This document shows positions 16,666 to 24,205 of a stretch of 64,000 nt of DNA, piece by piece. Position numbers and translations under genes: made by a program. Under the pieces are notes generated by a model, which was given only the letters and a program-made list of their open reading frames with translations, had not been told where the DNA came from and made no database searches. Position 1 is the stretch's first letter; each line of letters starts with the position of its first letter. The stretch comes from Streptomyces sp. DG2A-72 (GTDB lineage Bacteria > Actinomycetota > Actinomycetes > Streptomycetales > Streptomycetaceae), in assembly GCF_030499575.1 (NCBI RefSeq), contig NZ_JASTLC010000002.1, forward strand, positions 3,296 to 67,295. Direction: 5' to 3'.

Positions 16666-18050
16666 GCACCGTCCATGTCTTCTCCGGCCCGACCCTGCCG
16701 GCCGCCCGTGTCGGCGAGCTCCTGCCCGGCGCGGTGTGGCATCCGCCGCTCGCGCACGGGGACCTGTTACGGCTCGACACCGCACCCGGCGACACGGTCG
16801 TGATCATTGACGGGGTGTGGCACCAGCGCGCGCCCGTGCGGCACAAAGAGATCTTGTTGTTGCTGGCCGAGGGGGTTCGGGTGGTCGGCGCGGCGAGCAT
16901 GGGCGCGCTGCGGGCCGCCGAGCTCGCGCCGTACGGAATGACCGGCGTCGGGCGCGTCTTCGAGGACCTGGCGGCCGGGGTGCTGGACGCCGACGACGAC
17001 GTCTCCGTACTGCACACTCCCGAGGGACAGCCGGTGTCCGAGGCCCTGGTGAACATCCGGGCCGCGCTCCTCCGGTGTGCGGCGGCCGGGCAGATCAGCG
17101 AGACCGACGCCGGCACGCTCGAAGCGCTCGCCCGCGCACTGCCCTACACCCGCCGCACATGGGCCGCGCTCGCCCACCGGGCCCGCGAGGAGGGAGCGGG
17201 CGCCGCGTTCGCCGCGGTCGACGGGTGGCGTCGGCGCAATCCGTACGACGTGAAGCGGGAGGACGCGGAGCGCGCCCTCGTCCTGGTCGGCGCGGGCGGC
17301 CCGCCGGAGCCCGAGGGCGCGGCGCGGGAGTGGGAGCGGGAGCCGTGGCGGACGTCGTTCGTGCGGTACTGGACGGCGGCACACCGCCCCGGCCCCGGTG
17401 GTGTGCCGTTCCTCGCGGTGCTCCAACACCAACAGCTCTACGACGCCGAATTCCCCGCCCGGTGGCGAACCCGGGTTCTGTCAGCTGTGGCCGGAGAGGA
17501 CATCGGCCCGGACGGGGTCGAGGCCGCCGCGCTGCGTGCCACGGCGGCCGAGGGGGTCGACGTGAGCGCCCTGTCCCGGCAACAGCTCGGATACTGGCTC
17601 GCTCCGGTCGAGCTGCGGGCGCTTCCGCCGGGTGAGGCGCTGCTCCGGATCGTGGTCCGCTCGGCCCGGCTGGATGGCGCGTGGTCGGTGTGGCCGTCGA
17701 GCCGGGCCGAGGCCGGGGAGCTGGTCGACGACGCGTTGCCGACGGCGGAGGACGTCGCCGCGGCGTACGCCGTGAATGCGGCCGTCGAGGCGGCCGACCA
17801 CCGCCACACGATCGCCCGCCTGTCCGCCGACCGCATCGGCGGGCACCTCGCCGCCCGGTGGAACCTCCCGGCGTGCGCGGGGCGGCCGGTGCTGGACGCT
17901 GCGGCTCGCGACCGCGGATTCCGTGACTTCGGCGGGGCGGTCGAGGTCGCCCGCGCGTTCTACCTCGGCGCCCGTGCGGACACTCCGGCGGTCTCCGTCG
18001 GGACCGGCTCGTGTGCGGACTGCCCGGCCAGGGCCAAGGCCCGAACCTGA
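16662..18050 (+). CDS. tfuA: TfuA-like protein with long C-terminal extension
   Basis: 462 residues from a GTG at 16662. The TfuA core (about 1-215) has the family signatures ASMGALRAAEL (78-88), GMTGVG (92-97) and DDDVSVLH (111-118). TfuA partners YcaO in thioamide formation (thioviridamide-type and archaeal McrA thioglycine pathways), probably by handling sulfur delivery or allosteric activation. The extra ~245 residues (215-462) are helical, contain HQQLYDAEFPARW and end with a CADCP motif; their role is unclear. The last 91 bp overlap the convergent exporter gene. Confidence 0.88.
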   Translation: MSTVHVFSGPTLPAARVGELLPGAVWHPPLAHGDLLRLDTAPGDTVVIIDGVWHQRAPVRHKEILLLLAEGVRVVGAASMGALRAAELAPYGMTGVGRVFEDLAAGVLDADDDVSVLHTPEGQPVSEALVNIRAALLRCAAAGQISETDAGTLEALARALPYTRRTWAALAHRAREEGAGAAFAAVDGWRRRNPYDVKREDAERALVLVGAGGPPEPEGAAREWEREPWRTSFVRYWTAAHRPGPGGVPFLAVLQHQQLYDAEFPARWRTRVLSAVAGEDIGPDGVEAAALRATAAEGVDVSALSRQQLGYWLAPVELRALPPGEALLRIVVRSARLDGAWSVWPSSRAEAGELVDDALPTAEDVAAAYAVNAAVEAADHRHTIARLSADRIGGHLAARWNLPACAGRPVLDAAARDRGFRDFGGAVEVARAFYLGARADTPAVSVGTGSCADCPARAKART

Positions 18051-19372
18051 CGGATCAGCAGCGGCACCACCGCGGCAAGCACGATCACCAGGGCGCCGCC
18101 CGCGAGGGTCGCGCGGACTCCGACGGCGCGGGAAACCGGGCCCGCGAGGAGGTAGCCGAACGGTACGGGAACGAGCTGCCCGAGCGTCGAGTACGACAGT
18201 GCCCGGCTCAGCCGGTCGGCCGGGATGCGTTCCTGTACCAGCCCGGACCATACGGTCATACTGACGGCGAGACCGGTCCCGGCCGCCGCCGTCGCGGCGA
18301 CGAGCACCGGCAGCGGGGCGGCGGCGGCCATCGCAGCAAGCGGCAGCGCGAGCGACCCGGTACCCGCGCACACCACCCGGCCGACCAGCCGGGGCCGCCA
18401 CATCAGCGCGACGGCGGCCCCGGCCACCAGCCCGGCCGTGAACCCGGAGACAACGAGGCCCCACAGTCCGGCGCCGCCAAGGAACCGCGCACCGTAGACC
18501 GGGCCGAGGAGTTGGTACCCGACCAGCCACACCGGCACGACGAGCGCGCCTTGTACGACCATCACCCACAGCCAGCGGCGGGAGCGGAAGTCGGTCCAGC
18601 CGTCGCGCAGATCGGCCAGGAACCCCGCCTTCACCTTCACCGCGCCCGGCTTGAGGTCAATCCGGGCGAACAGGACGGCGGAGGCCGCGAAAGTCAGCGC
18701 GTCCCATCCGATGGCCCAGGCCGACCCGAACACAGCGACGAGGAGACCGCCGATGGCCGGGCCGCTGACCTTGACGAGGTTCTGCGCGATCTTCAGGAGG
18801 GCGTTCGCCGCGTGCCGGGCTTCGGCCGGCACCACTTCCTTGACGATGCCGCCCGCGGCCGGGGTGAAGAACGCCGAGGCCGCGCCGCAGATCCCGGACA
18901 TGAGCACCAGGTGCCACACCCGGGCCGTGCCGGACCACAGCAGCGCCGCGGCGAGGGCCTCGGCGAGCGCGCACACGATGTTGGACCACACCATGACCCG
19001 GTGGCGCGGGAGCCGGTCGGCGACGACTCCGCCCACCAGGAGTAGAAGGATCTGCGGGGCGACGCTCGCCGCGAGGACCAGGCCGAGCGCGCCCGCTCCC
19101 CCGCCGATGTGCAGTACCGCGAAGGCGAGGGCGATCGGCGAGACCGCCGATCCGGTCCACGACAGCACACGTGCGGTGAAGTGCAGCCGGTACGGGCGGA
19201 CCGCGAGGGGCGCCCCCGCTTCCCGGACGCGCGCCGCCCAACCAATCCGGGGACCAGGCCCCGCCGTCCAGTTCAGCAGTCGCGCTTTCCGCAAGATCCA
19301 ACTCCGCCCAGGAACAACGAAATCCCGGCGGCGAGGCGCCACCGGGAAGGCTGCCCCGACTCTAGGGCACAC
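17960..19372 (-). CDS. MFS efflux transporter (RiPP exporter or self-protection)
   Basis: Up to 470 residues from the GTG at 19372; the true start is uncertain and may be the TTG near residue 27, since the first transmembrane helix begins only at about residue 68. About 12 membrane helices are visible, with an MFS motif A-like loop GGVVADRLPRHR after helix 2 and a cytoplasmic break near residues 245-260. It resembles the EntS/MFS_3 exporters. Convergent with the RiPP biosynthetic genes, it is the likely exporter of the mature product or a resistance determinant. Substrate inferred from position only. Confidence 0.8.
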   Translation of the reverse strand: MCPRVGAAFPVAPRRRDFVVPGRSWILRKARLLNWTAGPGPRIGWAARVREAGAPLAVRPYRLHFTARVLSWTGSAVSPIALAFAVLHIGGGAGALGLVLAASVAPQILLLLVGGVVADRLPRHRVMVWSNIVCALAEALAAALLWSGTARVWHLVLMSGICGAASAFFTPAAGGIVKEVVPAEARHAANALLKIAQNLVKVSGPAIGGLLVAVFGSAWAIGWDALTFAASAVLFARIDLKPGAVKVKAGFLADLRDGWTDFRSRRWLWVMVVQGALVVPVWLVGYQLLGPVYGARFLGGAGLWGLVVSGFTAGLVAGAAVALMWRPRLVGRVVCAGTGSLALPLAAMAAAAPLPVLVAATAAAGTGLAVSMTVWSGLVQERIPADRLSRALSYSTLGQLVPVPFGYLLAGPVSRAVGVRATLAGGALVIVLAAVVPLLIRQVRALALAGQSAHEPVPTETAGVSARAPR

Positions 19373-19565
19373 GAAAGATCATCTGTCGCAGACGCAACAG
19401 CCTGCGCCCGGAGAACTCCAGTCCAGCCGGATACCGCCCCCAACGCGCAGCGTCAGCGGTCACAGATGACCGGCGGGGACACCGAAGGGGACAGCATCCG
19501 TCACGACGGCCGGAGCTGTACGGGCGCGCCCGGCTCCTGGGGCCGGGCACGCGAGGGGCGGTGGG

Positions 19566-20120
19566 TCAGGATGCTGGCGGGAGTGCGTCGAGGGCGAGCT
19601 CCCACGGGTAGGCGTCGAGGTTGCCGCGGCCGGGCGGGTGGGGGGCGTACCCGGGCCCGCTCTGGCCGTCGTCGAGGAGCACGGTCACGCCTGCCTCGCG
19701 CAGCTCGGCGACGCTGCGCCGGACGGCCGGGTGCCGGTCCTGGGCATCGTTCCAGTGCGGGAGGGCAACGATGTGCAGCCCCTTGCCGATGCCCTCGGTG
19801 ATCAGGCCGAGGGCGAGCGTGTCACTGATGCCGGCGGCCCACTTGTTGAGCGAGTTCGAGGTGAGCGGGGCGACGAGGAGCGCATCCGGGGCGGGCAGGA
19901 CATCAGGCTCCGAGGGGAGCTTGTAGGAGTGCCGGACGGGGTGGCCTGTCAGCTCGCGGAGTTCGTCGAGGTTGCCCCCGGGGTCCTCCGTCATCCATCG
20001 GTGGGCGTCCGGGGTGAGGATGAGGCAGACGTCCCAGCCCGATTTTTGCGCGGCGCGAATGGGGATGGTGAGGCGTCGGGCGGGCGGGGCGGCGCAGGCG
20101 ATCACGTACAGAGTTTTCAC
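19566..20120 (-). CDS. HFCD-type flavoprotein
   Basis: 184 residues. A Rossmann-like N-terminus (LYVIACAAPPA) and the flavin-binding APLTSNSLNKWAAGISDTLA segment (about 83-102) place it in the homo-oligomeric flavin-containing Cys decarboxylase (HFCD) superfamily, near phosphopantothenoylcysteine decarboxylase-like proteins. The ATG overlaps the upstream XRE-TPR gene by 4 bp, so the two are one operon. HFCD enzymes occur in some RiPP pathways, but the precursor here has no C-terminal Cys, so use by the adjacent cluster is doubtful. Flavoprotein plus XRE-TPR pairs are known in Streptomyces; the reaction is unknown. Confidence 0.75.
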   Translation of the reverse strand: MKTLYVIACAAPPARRLTIPIRAAQKSGWDVCLILTPDAHRWMTEDPGGNLDELRELTGHPVRHSYKLPSEPDVLPAPDALLVAPLTSNSLNKWAAGISDTLALGLITEGIGKGLHIVALPHWNDAQDRHPAVRRSVAELREAGVTVLLDDGQSGPGYAPHPPGRGNLDAYPWELALDALPPAS

Positions 20121-21358
20121 GTGGGCAGTCCACAGCGTGCGGCGAGCGCCCGCAAGCGGCCCTCAGCCGAACCGGCCCCCAAGAGTCGTAAGTCGTCGAC
20201 GAGTTGCCGGGTCCGGGGCCGACACCGGACCTCTTCCTCTGCCTCCCGCTCGGCGTCGAGGAGGGCGTCGACCGCCTCGACACGGCGTCCCGCCTGCGTG
20301 AGCCCGTGGGCGAGATCGGTAAGGAGGTGGGCGCGGCGCTCTTTGGGCAGCGCGGCGCGGCTCGGGTTGGGGATGGCGTGGGCGACTGCGACGGCGTCCG
20401 CGCCTGCGCTGAGCTGGACGTGTGCGGCGACGCGGTACAACTTCGCGTTGGTGGGCCCGAATGCGGTCCACAGGCTGTTGCCGTCGAACCCGAGCTCGTC
20501 GGCGTGCTGGTCGGCCTGGTCGAGGAGGTCGGGGACCGCGCGGGCCGCCGCGGCGGCCCGGGTGTCGTCGAGTGCGGCGGCCGTGGCCTGCGCCATGGCG
20601 GCTTTGAGGTACAGCATGCCCAACACTGAGGTGCCGTCCTCGCCGCGGGTGCGCAAGTGGGGTCCGAGGCGGGCGGCGGCGCTGATGGCGAACTCGGCGG
20701 CGGCGTGGGGTTGGCCGTGCATGGTCATGGCGTCGGCGAGGTGACGCGCGGCCGATGCCATGTTGACGGGGTCCTCGGACCGCTCGGCGGCGGCCACGGC
20801 GCGGTGTCCGGAGACGAGCGCGAGGTCGGTATCGCCGTACTTGATCGCCGCGCCCTCGATGAGTTCGAGGGTGAAGGAGAGGAGCCGGAAGGCTTCGAGC
20901 TGGTCCTCGTGCTGGTGGCGGGCGGCGGCGCGGTTGGTGTCGACGAGGAGCTCGGGGACGAGCCGCCCGAGAGACGCGAAATGCCCCGCTTGAAAGGCGG
21001 ATCTGGCATGGTCGAGGCGGCCGTGTAGGACCGTGACGGGGAGCGGGTCGGTGCCGTCGTCGTCCACCGCTCCCGTGATCACGTCGTGCCGTTGCAGGGT
21101 CCGGCGAATCACGTTGAGCTCGAACGAGTCCAGGCATTTGACCGCCGGAGCGGTGGAGAGGAACACCCCGACGTCGACTTGCAGTACGCGGGCCGCGCGC
21201 TCGACCACGGAGAGATTGGGGTCGCGCTGCCGTTCGCCTCGCTCGACGTCTTGGGCCCATCTGCGGGACTGTCCCATCAGGCGGCCGAAGACTTCTTGCG
21301 TCATGCGGCGGCGCTCTCGCCAGTAGGCGACACGACGCCCGAACTCCTGCGCGTCCAT
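20117..21358 (-). CDS. XRE-family regulator with TPR-like C-terminus
   Basis: 413 residues from the ATG at 21358 (GGAG 8 nt upstream); an ATG at 21364 is an alternative. The N-terminal XRE HTH is at about 5-65 (RRRMTQEVFGRLMGQSRRW), followed by ~340 residues of Ala-rich helical repeats typical of TPR-type Streptomyces regulators. It is divergent from the gene at 21438, with a 17-bp palindrome in the shared promoter region. The same palindrome lies before the 22221 operon, making this protein the natural candidate to bind both. Confidence 0.8.
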   Translation of the reverse strand: MDAQEFGRRVAYWRERRRMTQEVFGRLMGQSRRWAQDVERGERQRDPNLSVVERAARVLQVDVGVFLSTAPAVKCLDSFELNVIRRTLQRHDVITGAVDDDGTDPLPVTVLHGRLDHARSAFQAGHFASLGRLVPELLVDTNRAAARHQHEDQLEAFRLLSFTLELIEGAAIKYGDTDLALVSGHRAVAAAERSEDPVNMASAARHLADAMTMHGQPHAAAEFAISAAARLGPHLRTRGEDGTSVLGMLYLKAAMAQATAAALDDTRAAAAARAVPDLLDQADQHADELGFDGNSLWTAFGPTNAKLYRVAAHVQLSAGADAVAVAHAIPNPSRAALPKERRAHLLTDLAHGLTQAGRRVEAVDALLDAEREAEEEVRCRPRTRQLVDDLRLLGAGSAEGRLRALAARCGLPT

Positions 21359-21386
21359 GGACATTGCTCCGGGCCGGAATCATGAT

Positions 21387-21403
21387 GCACGCACTTTGCG
21401 TGC
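21387..21403. promoter_or_regulatory. Palindromic operator 1 with leaderless promoter
   Basis: GCACGCA-ctt-TGCGTGC, with a -10-like TACCGT 22 nt downstream (21426-21431) and the ATG at 21438 six nt further, so the transcript is probably leaderless. The same geometry is repeated at 22169-22221. Confidence 0.72.
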
Positions 21404-21437
21404 CTACAGTCCGTTGTACGCCCTCTACCGTCCAGAT

Positions 21438-21902
21438 ATGGCCGAGTCCAAGGAAACCGCTTGTAAGTGGGCCGCGTTCGTCTCCCCAAACGACGCGACC
21501 GCCGTCGAGCTGCGCTTGGCCGAGAGCTCTGCAATGAGGTTCGCGCCCTGCGGCATTCAGTGGGATGCCGTCGTGATCGCTCCTCTTGAGCGCGGCCTCG
21601 CCGCCCTCGATGTTCTCGGCCTACCGCAGGACGAGGGGCATCCCGTGTTCGCCGACTACTACAAACAAGAGCTGATCGTGCAGGTTCGAGCCGGGACCGC
21701 GGCCGATCAGTTCGAGGACGTCCAAGGCGTCCGCCCGCTCTCGCGCGGAGGGTGGGTCATGGTCCCCAACATGGGGGCCGGAACGACGCATGCCGCATGG
21801 ATCAGCCGTCCAACTTCCTGGGAAGTGCGCTACGTTGACGCCACCGCGTTGCGCGAGGCACTCCTCATGGCCGACAGACTCGGCGTGCCTGCGCGCTGCT
21901 GA
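21438..21902 (+). CDS. Hypothetical protein, leaderless, under palindrome control
   Basis: 154 residues from the ATG at 21438; no ribosome-binding site, but a TACCGT hexamer 6 nt upstream suggests a leaderless message. A longer reading from 21357 would run through the palindrome. The protein is soluble alpha/beta with a conserved-looking WDAVVIAPLERGLAALDVL segment (about 42-60), and faintly resembles small Streptomyces proteins related to prim-pol N-terminal domains; this is not firm. Probably controlled by the divergent XRE-TPR regulator. Confidence 0.7.
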   Translation: MAESKETACKWAAFVSPNDATAVELRLAESSAMRFAPCGIQWDAVVIAPLERGLAALDVLGLPQDEGHPVFADYYKQELIVQVRAGTAADQFEDVQGVRPLSRGGWVMVPNMGAGTTHAAWISRPTSWEVRYVDATALREALLMADRLGVPARC

Positions 21903-21945
21903 ACCCCTCGGACAGCTCCCCCCGTGGCTGTCCGAGGTCCCCTCA

Positions 21946-21983
21946 CCGCCCCCGGAGCCTCCGCGCCTTGGCTCCGGGGGCGG
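21946..21983. terminator. Hairpin terminator
   Basis: A 14-bp stem, CCGCCCCCGGAGCC with GGCTCCGGGGGCGG, 10-nt loop, just after the gene ending at 21902. The stretch 21903-22220 has no gene. It also holds a shorter hairpin (GGACAGC/GCTGTCC, about 21910-21933), another GC-rich hairpin (about 22055-22093), the second 26-bp repeat and the second palindrome. Confidence 0.75.
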
Positions 21984-22126
21984 CCCCTTTTCCAGCGGTG
22001 GCGGCCGTCCTGCAGAACGGTCGGCGCCCGGGAGAGGACGCCGTATCCTGGGGGCGGGCCTCCGGTGATTTGAGCACCGGGGGCCCGCCATCGTTCCCGG
22101 CCCCATCAGCCCCGCCATTCGCTCGG

Positions 22127-22152
22127 CTCATCTTTTATGAGCTGGGGACATA
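22127..22152 (+). repeat. Dispersed 26-bp repeat, copy 2 of 3
   Basis: CTCAT/ATGAG arms with a 5-nt spacer, then CTGGGGACATA, matching 7736-7761 and 52424-52449. It lies 17 bp before the palindrome at 22169. Confidence 0.8.
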
Positions 22153-22168
22153 TGGAGTAGACCGACAA

Positions 22169-22187
22169 GGCACGCACATTGCGTGCC
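22169..22187. promoter_or_regulatory. Palindromic operator 2 with leaderless promoter
   Basis: GGCACGCA-cat-TGCGTGCC. TACCGT at 22209-22214 and the ATG at 22221 repeat the spacing seen at 21387-21438 base for base in distance. Confidence 0.75.
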
Positions 22188-22220
22188 ATCCTCGGGTCCG
22201 ACTGCCCTTACCGTCCCGTC

Positions 22221-22673
22221 ATGGCGCATGTACCCAACGGCACGCCGCACCCCGAAGGGGGCGGTTCCGTGCATCTTCCAGTCGTACGCGGCTCCACCGA
22301 GTCCGCGGTCAAGTCGCCCCGAATCGGCGGCAGGCCGCCCCTGTTCGCTACGGATCTCGTTCGCACCCTCGACGTGGCCCGAGACGTCGTGAGCGGGCTC
22401 GGCGACGAGGAGACGAGCGACGTCTCGGTGTCCGCCCTTACCGCCCTGGTGTGCACGGGCGCGACTCCGGCCGACGCGCTCCAAGCGGCGGCCGATGCCG
22501 CTCGGCGCGCCCCCACTCTTGAGCCCCACGGCCTCTCGCTCGCCCGCACACCCGGGCCGGTCGAGGACATGTGGGAGTACACGCTCACCATGACCGTCAG
22601 CACGCGCGACCCGCTGACCGGCGAGTGCGGCGGCCACACCCACCACGGCGACCAGCCGAGGAGCAAGCCGTGA
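22221..22673 (+). CDS. Hypothetical protein, first gene of palindrome-controlled operon
   Basis: 150 residues from the ATG at 22221, probably leaderless. Helical middle (about 45-110) with Ala-rich segments; the C-terminus is hydrophilic and contains GGHTHHGDQ. No family recognised. It is coupled by GTGA to the next gene. Confidence 0.65.
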   Translation: MAHVPNGTPHPEGGGSVHLPVVRGSTESAVKSPRIGGRPPLFATDLVRTLDVARDVVSGLGDEETSDVSVSALTALVCTGATPADALQAAADAARRAPTLEPHGLSLARTPGPVEDMWEYTLTMTVSTRDPLTGECGGHTHHGDQPRSKP

Positions 22674-22936
22674 GTTCGACGGCCCGCACGTATCGGCTCC
22701 GGGAATTCGACGTCACCACTCAACCCGGCGTCAACGCAGACGAGTTGGCCTACCCCGAGTTTCAGGCGGTGTGCATCACGGGGGACGATGACGCGTGCGG
22801 CCAGACGTCCGGCATGGTCGAGGGCGTCGCCGAGGTCACCGAATGGATGGCGAGGCACACGCGGGACACCGGACATCAGCAGTTCCGGCACGCGTATTGG
22901 GTGTACGTCACAGTCGAGCCGGGGGCGTGGAAGTGA
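22670..22936 (+). CDS. DUF7848-like small protein
   Basis: 88 residues from the GTG at 22670 (GTGA overlap). The pattern TYRLREFDV ... EFQAVCI ... ACGQTSG ... WMARHTRDTGHQQFRH resembles the DUF7848 family, common in Streptomyces beside XRE/TPR regulators. Two Cys and several His could bind a metal. The function of the family is unknown. Confidence 0.7.
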   Translation: MSSTARTYRLREFDVTTQPGVNADELAYPEFQAVCITGDDDACGQTSGMVEGVAEVTEWMARHTRDTGHQQFRHAYWVYVTVEPGAWK

Positions 22937-23076
22937 TGGTGACCGACGAGCGGCGGGCGAAGCTGTGGAAGCGCGCCGAGCGAATACGGATGGGGTTCGA
23001 CGCGGTCCGCCTGACGCGCGAGGCCCTCGCCCGAGAGCGCGAGCAGCAGCTCGCAGCGAGCGCGCCCCCCAGGTAG
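22936..23076 (+). CDS. Small basic protein, end of palindrome-controlled operon
   Basis: 46 residues from the ATG at 22936 (TGATG overlap). Rich in Arg, Lys and Glu and probably a single amphipathic helix pair (RRAKLWKRAERIRMGFD). No family recognised; the coupling and the terminator just after support it as a real gene. Confidence 0.6.
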   Translation: MVTDERRAKLWKRAERIRMGFDAVRLTREALAREREQQLAASAPPR

Positions 23077-23094
23077 CCCGCCCCACCACATGCC

Positions 23095-23134
23095 GGCGCC
23101 CGGCTCCCTATCGACGGTCAGGGAGTCGGGCGCC
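23095..23134. terminator. Bidirectional hairpin terminator
   Basis: A 15-bp near-perfect stem (GGCGCCCGGCTCCCT with AGGGAGTCGGGCGCC) between convergent genes. Confidence 0.8.
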
Positions 23135-23152
23135 TTTGTCTGTGCGGGCGGG

Positions 23153-23494
23153 TCAGTCTCCGCCGCCTCGGCCGTCGTCCGTCTCAGACCGGTCGGCGCT
23201 CTTACCGAGTCGGACACCGGCGAGCCCAAGGCCCCCTTGCAGAAGGGCCGTTACGAGGATCGCTACGGCCCAACCGCCGAAGAACAGGCCGCACAGAAGG
23301 CCGCCGAGGGTGAGGACGACGAGGAGGGCGGCGAGGACCGAGGCGTACGACGGTGCGGAGTGCCAGCCGCGTAGCGCGACCATGCCGCCGCTCCCGACGA
23401 TCACGGCCAGCACACACAAGGCGGTGCGGAGCAATGCGAATCGAAGTGCTGTCCAGGCGTCCCGTACGGTGCGCCCGTCCCCCCGTGTGGTCAT
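23153..23494 (-). CDS. Small polytopic membrane protein
   Basis: 113 residues with three to four hydrophobic helices (about residues 18-40, 48-66, 66-95) and an acidic C-terminus. The frame ends 18 bp before the terminator. No family recognised. Confidence 0.6.
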   Translation of the reverse strand: MTTRGDGRTVRDAWTALRFALLRTALCVLAVIVGSGGMVALRGWHSAPSYASVLAALLVVLTLGGLLCGLFFGGWAVAILVTALLQGGLGLAGVRLGKSADRSETDDGRGGGD

Positions 23495-23559
23495 GTCAGA
23501 GCCTCCCTGTTCCGCCGCAAGCCTAGATCGGCTCCGCTTGGCGCTGCGGTCGGGAGCGG

Positions 23560-24105
23560 CTAGTCCTGCTCGACCGCGGGGCGGACTTCGCGGAGTGGCC
23601 GCTCCCGGTCCGGATAGAGCGGGGTCTCGTCGGCGAGCTCGGGGAACTCGTCAAGCGGGCTGATCTCGCACCGCTTGCCGTACAGCTCGGCCCACCGGAT
23701 GGCGTCCCGCAATGACCACTCACGGCGGAGGAGGAGCCGCTCCTCGACGATCCACACAACCCAGTCGCCGCGCCCGTTGCGGCGGCGGTACCAAAGGAGC
23801 GCCAGGACCAGGGCGACGGCGCCCTCGAACACAGCCCAAGGCAGCAGAGCGAATCGGGAGACCGGCAGCGCCCAGGCCAGGAGGAGGGCGAGGACCGCCC
23901 CGGTTGCCCAGGCGATCCAATGGGCGTACGGCCGCGGGGGGACGGTGCGCCGGTACGCCATGAGGGCGCCGCCAAGCATCCCGGCCGCGAACCACACGGG
24001 CGCGGTGCTGCCGGTGCCGGCGGCGAGCACCACGCACACCGTGGCGCCGCCGAGGAGTCCGCCCGCTATCCGTCGATCTTGGCCGCGGTCGGTGTCCTGC
24101 GTCAT
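23560..24105 (-). CDS. Membrane protein with cytoplasmic C-terminus
   Basis: 181 residues: four hydrophobic segments between about residues 12 and 105, then a 75-residue hydrophilic tail with WVVWIVEERLLLRREWSL. No signature recognised. It lies in a run of minus-strand accessory genes. Confidence 0.6.
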   Translation of the reverse strand: MTQDTDRGQDRRIAGGLLGGATVCVVLAAGTGSTAPVWFAAGMLGGALMAYRRTVPPRPYAHWIAWATGAVLALLLAWALPVSRFALLPWAVFEGAVALVLALLWYRRRNGRGDWVVWIVEERLLLRREWSLRDAIRWAELYGKRCEISPLDEFPELADETPLYPDRERPLREVRPAVEQD

Positions 24106-24156
24106 CTACTGGTCCCCCTCTGGGATCGTCAGCGGTAAGGGTGCCATGTCACGGCG

Positions 24157-24186
24157 GAGCGCCCGCCCCATGCAGGGCGGGCGCTC
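24157..24186. terminator. Hairpin terminator
   Basis: A 12-bp perfect stem GAGCGCCCGCCC/GGGCGGGCGCTC downstream of the gene ending at 24206. Confidence 0.78.
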
Positions 24187-24205
24187 GAACGTCCGGACGC
24201 GCGGG

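Noticed and set aside
19566..20120. HFCD flavoprotein as Cys decarboxylase of the RiPP
   Set aside because: The precursor has no Cys and the gene is coupled to an XRE-TPR regulator outside the RiPP operon; listed as separate.
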